Positions 57,905 to 64,000 of a stretch of 64,000 nucleotides of DNA are shown one piece after another (positions within the stretch are counted from its first letter, which is position 1; each line of letters begins with the position of its first letter). The translations under genes were made by a program, and so were the position numbers. The DNA is from Paraspadella gotoi (taxonomy: Eukaryota > Chaetognatha), in assembly GCA_051294375.1 (NCBI GenBank), contig CM119264.1, forward strand, positions 10,186,175 through 10,250,174. Reading direction: 5' to 3'. The notes under the pieces are model-generated. The model was not told where the DNA came from and made no database searches. It saw only the letters and a list, made by a program, of their open reading frames with translations.

Positions 57905-60900
57905 TCCAAGTTTTTTTATTTTTTATTTCTGTAACTTGCCCCGTGATTGCTTAGATTCTCAACTTTTTTTTATTTGGTGTGAATCGGTAAAGTATTCACT
58001 TTTCATTATTTACATAATTCATTCTTGATGCGATTCTAAAAAAATGTTTTGTGCCTCAATACAACGATAACAATGTTGGTGATTACTTTTAAAAGTTACT
58101 ATATTACAATTTCATATTTTCGAGAATGCATGTAATACTTTTTATTATTAATAATTATTTTCTCCCAAATGCCATTCTTTCGATGCATAGCCAGTTCTAA
58201 AAACTAATCGATTTGCAACATAGTGGCTCGCGAGTTATGAATTCTCTCCACCTGAAGACTGTATAGTGTATACAAATGAAAGCGAAAGCCGAATGATTAG
58301 CTTCGCTTGACATTTAGATAGTTAATACGGATCGACTATCGGAGCCAAGACGCACTCTCCAGAAAAAAAGAATCGAATTACGCAGCGCGACGACGTAGTT
58401 TCTATTAGTATTTTTTTGTCTTTGGGAAAGATACGTTTGGACGTAATAATGTGGAAAGATGCGAGATTGTAGCCGACTTCTCTCTCCTTATTTGAACGCT
58501 GTAGACAAAATGGGAAAATGTGAATGGAAAATCTAATTAGCGATGCGATGTAGTCAACGGCGTTTCCCTTTTGACCCGGCGTTCTTCGTCCCCGATTCGA
58601 AGCGTTTTATGGACGGATGTGATTGAAGCATGGACGTGATGGTGAAGAACGAATCGACTTTTCTTTCCTCGAATTTTTTTTTTTTTTTCGATCTCACGTC
58701 TTCTTTCGTCCTTTCCTTTCTTTTTTTCACGCGACTCCTTTCTTTTCCTTTACCCCCTATTCTTTTCCGGCGCCTCTCTTTTCTCAACCCCGCTTTTCCT
58801 TTTTTTTTAAACAACTCATCTCACGTCTGTTTAAAACCTCTTTTCTCCATTTTTAATTTTAGGGTTTTTTTTTCGTTTATTATTATTTTTTAATTCTTTT
58901 CCCCAAATTTTCTTTTTAGACTTTATTCAGGAGCTTTAATTTTCTGAATCTCTTCTAATTCCTTTCAATGACTTCTTCTAGTTATATGTTCCTTTTCCCC
59001 CCCCTCTCCCTTTTCAATCTTTCCTCGTGATTTTTCCTCTCCTCTTTCCTCTTTCCTCCTTTTTTTTTATCTCTTCGTCCTCCTTTTCCTCCCCTTTTTT
59101 TTTTCTCCAAAGACGCGACTCTTAATCTTCTCGTGTCATCGGTCAGCGTCTTTCAGTCTGCCTGTCGTTAACGGTTCCTCTTCTCGGGATCAGTCACCCG
59201 AATCACCCCTCGGTCACCGAAATCGCCCTTTTGCGACCGCAATCACCTGCCACTGACCGGTGAGCCATTCATTAGTCCCGCGGCTCTCGCAATCACTGAC
59301 CGTGATCTCCAGGCGCGAACTATTAATTAACCCATCGTTAGTCGTGAAGAAGCTCTCACACCATTGCTTGTCCCAGGGGCAAAGCCTATGCGAAACTCCG
59401 TAAGAAAATAATCTATTAATGATTTAATTCTAAGATTCTTAATAGGTTGTCGAGGCTCCCTTCTTCCAAGCAGTACTACGATTCTATATTCTTCTGCGTT
59501 TATGAACCGAAACCTAATTAAGTCGTCGTCGTCGTTTATGACGCAGCGGGGTCTTTGTTTTGAGTCGTACCGACCATTATGATCATATTTACGACAATAT
59601 TAATAATGCGATATGTTCGCTGATACTCTGCTGAGAAAAAGCTTCAATGGTGCACGTTTCGTGTGCTGTCGGATTGTTCTCGTCGCTTCTGTCGTCGATG
59701 ACATAATCTGTATGTACGTACTGTATATATTTCTTTCACTCTGGTCCTGCAATCTTTTCAGTTTCCCCCCCCCCCAGCCCATTGCCCGATAATTTTTTTC
59801 GTTGTCCGCCTTCTCTTCCTCCGACGTCGAAGATCACGAAATCTGAGAAGACATAAATGCAGAAACGTCTTGATCGCCTTAATCGATCAACTCGTTCACC
59901 CGATCACCTCGCATTCTCTGGGATCGCTTTTATATCGCCTTGCCAGTGAGGAAATGTTCGTTCGTTTGCGGTAAACGTTGAATTCTTTTATGTTAAACTT
60001 TAAGTGTAATATTTAGCTTTATATGTAATTTTTTTTTTAAATCATAGTATTCTGTTTCCTTCTTTAGTTTATGCTTTTTTATTTTTTATCATTTTTCTTT
60101 AAATTAATACTTCAATCGTGTAATTTATTTATCAACGAATTATGTATTTTACGGTGCGAATCAACCGAGCGTAACACCGCACGGTCCGAGAATATTTTTT
60201 TTTTAAATTTAAGAACTTAGTTAATGAAATAACAAACAAATTAACTATACTTTTTAGTCCATTGTAGTAGAAATTGTAGTAAAATAGTTTTTATTTGAAA
60301 ACGTAAAATTTGCCAATTCTTCGCTCTTGACTCGGCTGCTTTTCTGCTTTTCTTCGTTAACCTTTCGACGAAATCAAAGATCTGCCGGGTCGATGAACGA
60401 GGTTCTCTTTTTCTCCAGAGAATTATCCTGGCATTCGATTTGGCGCGAGAATTTCTCTCAAGAACGTCGAAGACTCGAGTTCGTTTCGGTTGTCGTCGTC
60501 ATTGCATGGCCGGGTAGAAAATTTTTTTTTTTTGCTCTTTCAATTGAGTCTTAATTTTAATCAAGTGCCGCTTCTTATAAGTTCAATAAGATCATTCAAT
60601 TTTTTTGTCGACCTGGCTCTTTGATACTGAATCACAAATCGTCAGAAAAACGTTCTATCACTATCAGTGTCATGATTATGCAAGTAACTTGTTTTTATTA
60701 TTGATTTATCATTAATTTTTTTTATAGTATTAAACTTTTTCAGTTTCAATCGCCAGACATCTGAAACCCGACGCCAGAATCTTCTCATTTCCCTCAGTCC
60801 ACGTTTTCCAGTATCTGTTAGCCTCACCCATGAAAACGTTCCGTCAGATTTTAAAGGAGATTTTTATTTTATTTTTGCCATAAAAGGGATTCAAGCCTCC

Positions 60901-61050
60901 TTAGTCCTTATCCTCTTGACGCCGCCCTGCATACGCTTGTACACTTTTTTTTTATTTCGTTTTTCGTCGCTCGGAATGTCGTTGTCGTTCGGTAGCGTCA
61001 TCATTTTTAACTGCGAGCCTGGCGGTACTAGGCGCTGCAAGGCGGTGCAG
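57905..61050. other. Gene-free stretch
   Basis: 3' flank of the BTB/CCCH gene and intergenic DNA. Contains a pyrimidine-rich zone (58660-59110), degenerate AATCACC/GTCACC phrases at 59195-59300, and a C homopolymer near 59764-59777. No exon or RNA gene recognised. Confidence 0.5.
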
Positions 61051-61059
61051 AGCGGCACC

Positions 61060-61067
61060 TGACGTCA
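61060..61067. promoter_or_regulatory. CRE palindrome TGACGTCA in a GC-rich patch
   Basis: Sits in a GC-rich segment (about 61010-61170) with GGCGGT and GGCGCTGCAAGGCGG phrases inside otherwise AT-rich DNA. This is reminiscent of a promoter, but no downstream exon was found in the window. Confidence 0.28.
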
Positions 61068-61179
61068 TGATTGAAATTCATACTCTCTTTCACTTGTAGC
61101 GGGGAGCCGCGTCTCCCATGGAGCGGGACCGCATTTAAATTTCAGTGATTACGCCAGGCACGCGTTTGCGTCTCCGTCT

Positions 61180-64000
61180 CTCTCTCTGTTCAATATTATT
61201 ATATTTCTTTTTATTTTTTGAAAAACGTTATAGTTTCATATGCTGATATCCAAAATATCAATGCAAAATCTTTTTTTGTTTTTTTGATATGACTGAATAT
61301 AGGGTGAAAGATGATAAATTTTTTTAAAAAGTTACTTATTCATATTTATTCATAGAATTGTAATAGGAAAAAATAAAAAAAATAATAGTACTAATAGTTA
61401 GTGTTATGTCTCAAATAGATGGAAAAAAAACCTCATTTAAAAATTCGATCGGGAAGTGGGGTAACTAAGGCTTACCAATGGCATCCTCCACGCCGATTGT
61501 TCTCTCAAATAATTTTTTTAATTTAATACATTTGAAAGGGAAAAAAAGAAAATTTGGAATGCAGGTTGCAGAAAGGGTACAGATAATTGGACTTATTGAC
61601 ATGATAACCATGACTTTTAATATCTTGTGAAATGGGGGCAGTAAAGAAATCTAAAAAATTTCATCATTAAGTCAGTCAATGAACCCTTTCCATTGGGCTA
61701 TTACGAGAAATATTTTTTCTTAATTAAAATGGATGATAAATAATAAAATTAAATTCCTTGCTATATTTAAAAAAAAATTATCAATACAAATTAACACAAT
61801 GATGTTTTGCTTTGTAAAATATGTTACCAGCTATATAATTTTTTACAACTTTAATATGATAAACAAGCAGTGTGTCAAGCTTTTAGTTTGCAGTTAAAGA
61901 TAATGAAAAATGACGATTTTTTTTTTACAGACAAGAAGGTAGATGTCCAGACTGTTTATATCAAGCTGAAAACATTTTTGTATTTATCATTTTAATATTT
62001 AAAATACATTTTATCAAGCTACAACATAAATTTTTGCTTGTTTTTTACTTTAACTGAAAAATATAAGCAATTTTATAGAATAAAAAAAATTTAATAATAA
62101 ACAAAATGTAATTCAGTCTTTCCTTTTTCAAATGACAAAAGAAAAAGAAAAAATTTCATATGCCTTCATTGAAATTTTTAAAGCAAAAAACTGTTATACT
62201 TTTAACTCTGATTTAAACAAAAGCTGTGTAAAGATTTATAGATTTAATTTAATAAAACTCTTTTAGAAAGGTGTCCCATGATTAGGGCTTTAATTTGATA
62301 CCACATCCACCTTGCTACCTCTTTTCTTTCAAAAGTTATTTAAAAAAAATAACATTTTTAAAATTATGCAGTACAAATCTTTGTTAAATAAAAATTTCGG
62401 CAAAGCGGGAGCATCTCACTTATTTCTGTTGGTACAATACTTAAATTTCAAAATAAAACTTGAAAAAATTTTTTTGTCATTTAGAGACATATCACTTTCA
62501 GATATACCCATCGTATAATAATTTATTTATTTATTTCCCCCAAAAAAGCCTAATTAGAAAAGTTGAAATTTTTTTAAATTGTTGGGAAAAAAATTTTATC
62601 CGACCTATGCTCATTGAGAATAATGGTTTTGCATAGAAAATTAAAATATCAAAAAAATAAAAAAATCAGCCTCTAGAAAAATTGAAAGGCTAGAGGCTGA
62701 TTTTTTTAGAATTGCAAAATTTTTTTCCTGACTCATAATCCATTATTCTCAAGTTTCAAAATATTTTTTTCCAAAATCATTCAATCAATTTTTTTTTATT
62801 AATTTAAAATGTTTTTATGATGTTGTTTTTGTTTGAAAGAATTGAAAAAAAAGTGAAAAATATAGTAATTATATAAGGTTTTTGAAAATACCTTAAAAAT
62901 ATTAAATAATTAGACACAAGGGGAGTAAGCAGAAAAACTTCCCATTCATAAGAAAATTGAAATGAATTTGTCATATTGTTATTTAGATTAATTGACTAAT
63001 TACAAACATATGATTCATATAAATTGAGGAAATGATGGGTAAAAAAATATTCATCTTGGTCTCGGTTAACTATTAGGTTATCGTTAAAGTTTTTGTTTTA
63101 TTAATATTAATATTTTTTTGCATTTATAAAAGCAATGGTCTAAAATTTTGTAAGCGTTTCGAGCTATATTGCTTCATCTTTTTTACTATTTTTGATCTAG
63201 TGAGCTTTTTTGTTGATGGTCAAGGGTTATCGTCAGATACAGATATGTCCAGTAGTGTATATCGCACATATTACCAAAGTAGTGATCAATTAATTTGGTT
63301 CAGAAACGATTTTAAAGGGACAAAATCAGCACGAAGAACCGTTTCGCCACATTATTTTTCATTGTGTCGTACTTAGAACCGGATGGATGTTAATGTATCG
63401 GATTTAAAAAAAATTGTTTGTTCTTTAATTTCATTTTACTGTTTACAGAATGTTTAGTATTTTCAACTTTCTTATAAACTAGATTAAAAAGCTCCATCGA
63501 TCTCATTCTACTCATAATTTTAACTCATCCGTTACTCGACCTAAGCTCAACCACGCTTCAAATCTTGCTAACTCTGAATACTCTTCCTGACGGTAAACTT
63601 ACCTTTAAAGTCAATCTAATATTCATACCGTTTCTCAGCCAAAACCGTTTTAACAGAAAATATATAAATGAAAATATGATTAGTAAAAAATAACAATCAA
63701 TAAATATTTTAAAAAATTAACTTGAATATTACTAAAAAAAATCAAAATCTTTAACAGGCTTTTCCTTTTTATTAGGTTTTTATACCCACAGTTAATACAA
63801 ATTAAACAGTTCACCGATTTGGCTTAGAACGTGAATTAACATTAAATACATGAGCCATGTGTCTTTTGTTTTACTTTCAACGCCCAAGACGGAAACAAAC
63901 CTAACCCGTTCCCTAGCGGACAAAAGCATTTATGTTACGAACAAAAGATTCAGCCAAACGGATAAATTGATGTTTCTGATTTTTTCCAATTCTTGGAGAT
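61180..64000. other. AT-rich gene-free stretch
   Basis: Very AT-rich. Only short spurious frames are open. A palindromic segment lies at about 62610-62755, and nothing else is recognised. Confidence 0.55.
62610..62755. repeat. AT-rich foldback (imperfect palindrome)
   Basis: A 12-base hairpin ATCAGCCTCTAG/CTAGAGGCTGAT closes a 13-base loop at about 62666-62702. An outer pair TTGAGAATAATGG / CCATTATTCTCAA lies about 60 bases further out on each side. It resembles a small MITE or foldback relic. Confidence 0.55.

Overview
This is a eukaryotic genomic window, most likely from an invertebrate animal. The genes have short coding exons with canonical GT-AG introns, and they encode animal families: immunoglobulin cell-surface proteins, an Msx-type homeodomain and BTB-BACK. 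The background is AT-rich and saturated with (GA)n/(CT)n microsatellites and degenerate GAC/GTC tracts. A crustacean-like or other ecdysozoan genome is plausible, but the species cannot be fixed from the sequence. The window holds ten runs of N and shows signs of draft assembly.

Layout, all convincing genes on the + strand. 1-7 kb: gene-poor, with one internally deleted Tc1/mariner element (1493-2090, 30-bp perfect TIRs). 8-12 kb: two open, low-complexity candidate exons of unknown function. 15.9-43.9 kb: a type I membrane protein with several Ig domains, pieced together from at least seven exons (15943-16118, 29396-29545, 31742-31850, 34654-34780, 40158-40337, 42580-42754, 43056-43283) plus a final transmembrane exon (43784-43941). 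Its second intron is inflated by a ~6.2 kb direct duplication (about 17190-23425 and 23602-29838) that looks like an unmerged, noisy long-read patch, and eight N gaps between 31.9 and 36.6 kb interrupt it again. 44.0-45.4 kb: a foldback element with nested inverted arms, one arm carrying a hammerhead-like motif. 45.8-46.3 kb: a glutamine-rich exon. 48.8-51.2 kb: a three-exon NK-like homeobox gene with an eh1-type repressor motif and an Msx-like homeodomain. 55.1-57.9 kb: a three-exon gene with an unusual order of domains: BTB, BACK, two ubiquitin-like folds, a tryptophan/acidic repeat linker and a TTP-like CCCH zinc finger. 58-64 kb: no gene recognised.

The genes do not form an obvious functional set. 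The Ig protein is a probable adhesion or recognition receptor, the homeobox protein a probable transcriptional repressor, and the BTB/CCCH protein a candidate link between ubiquitin ligase recruitment and RNA binding. The most novel item is the BTB-BACK-UBL-UBL-CCCH architecture. A recurring structural oddity is that microsatellite CT arrays serve as the polypyrimidine tracts of several acceptor sites.
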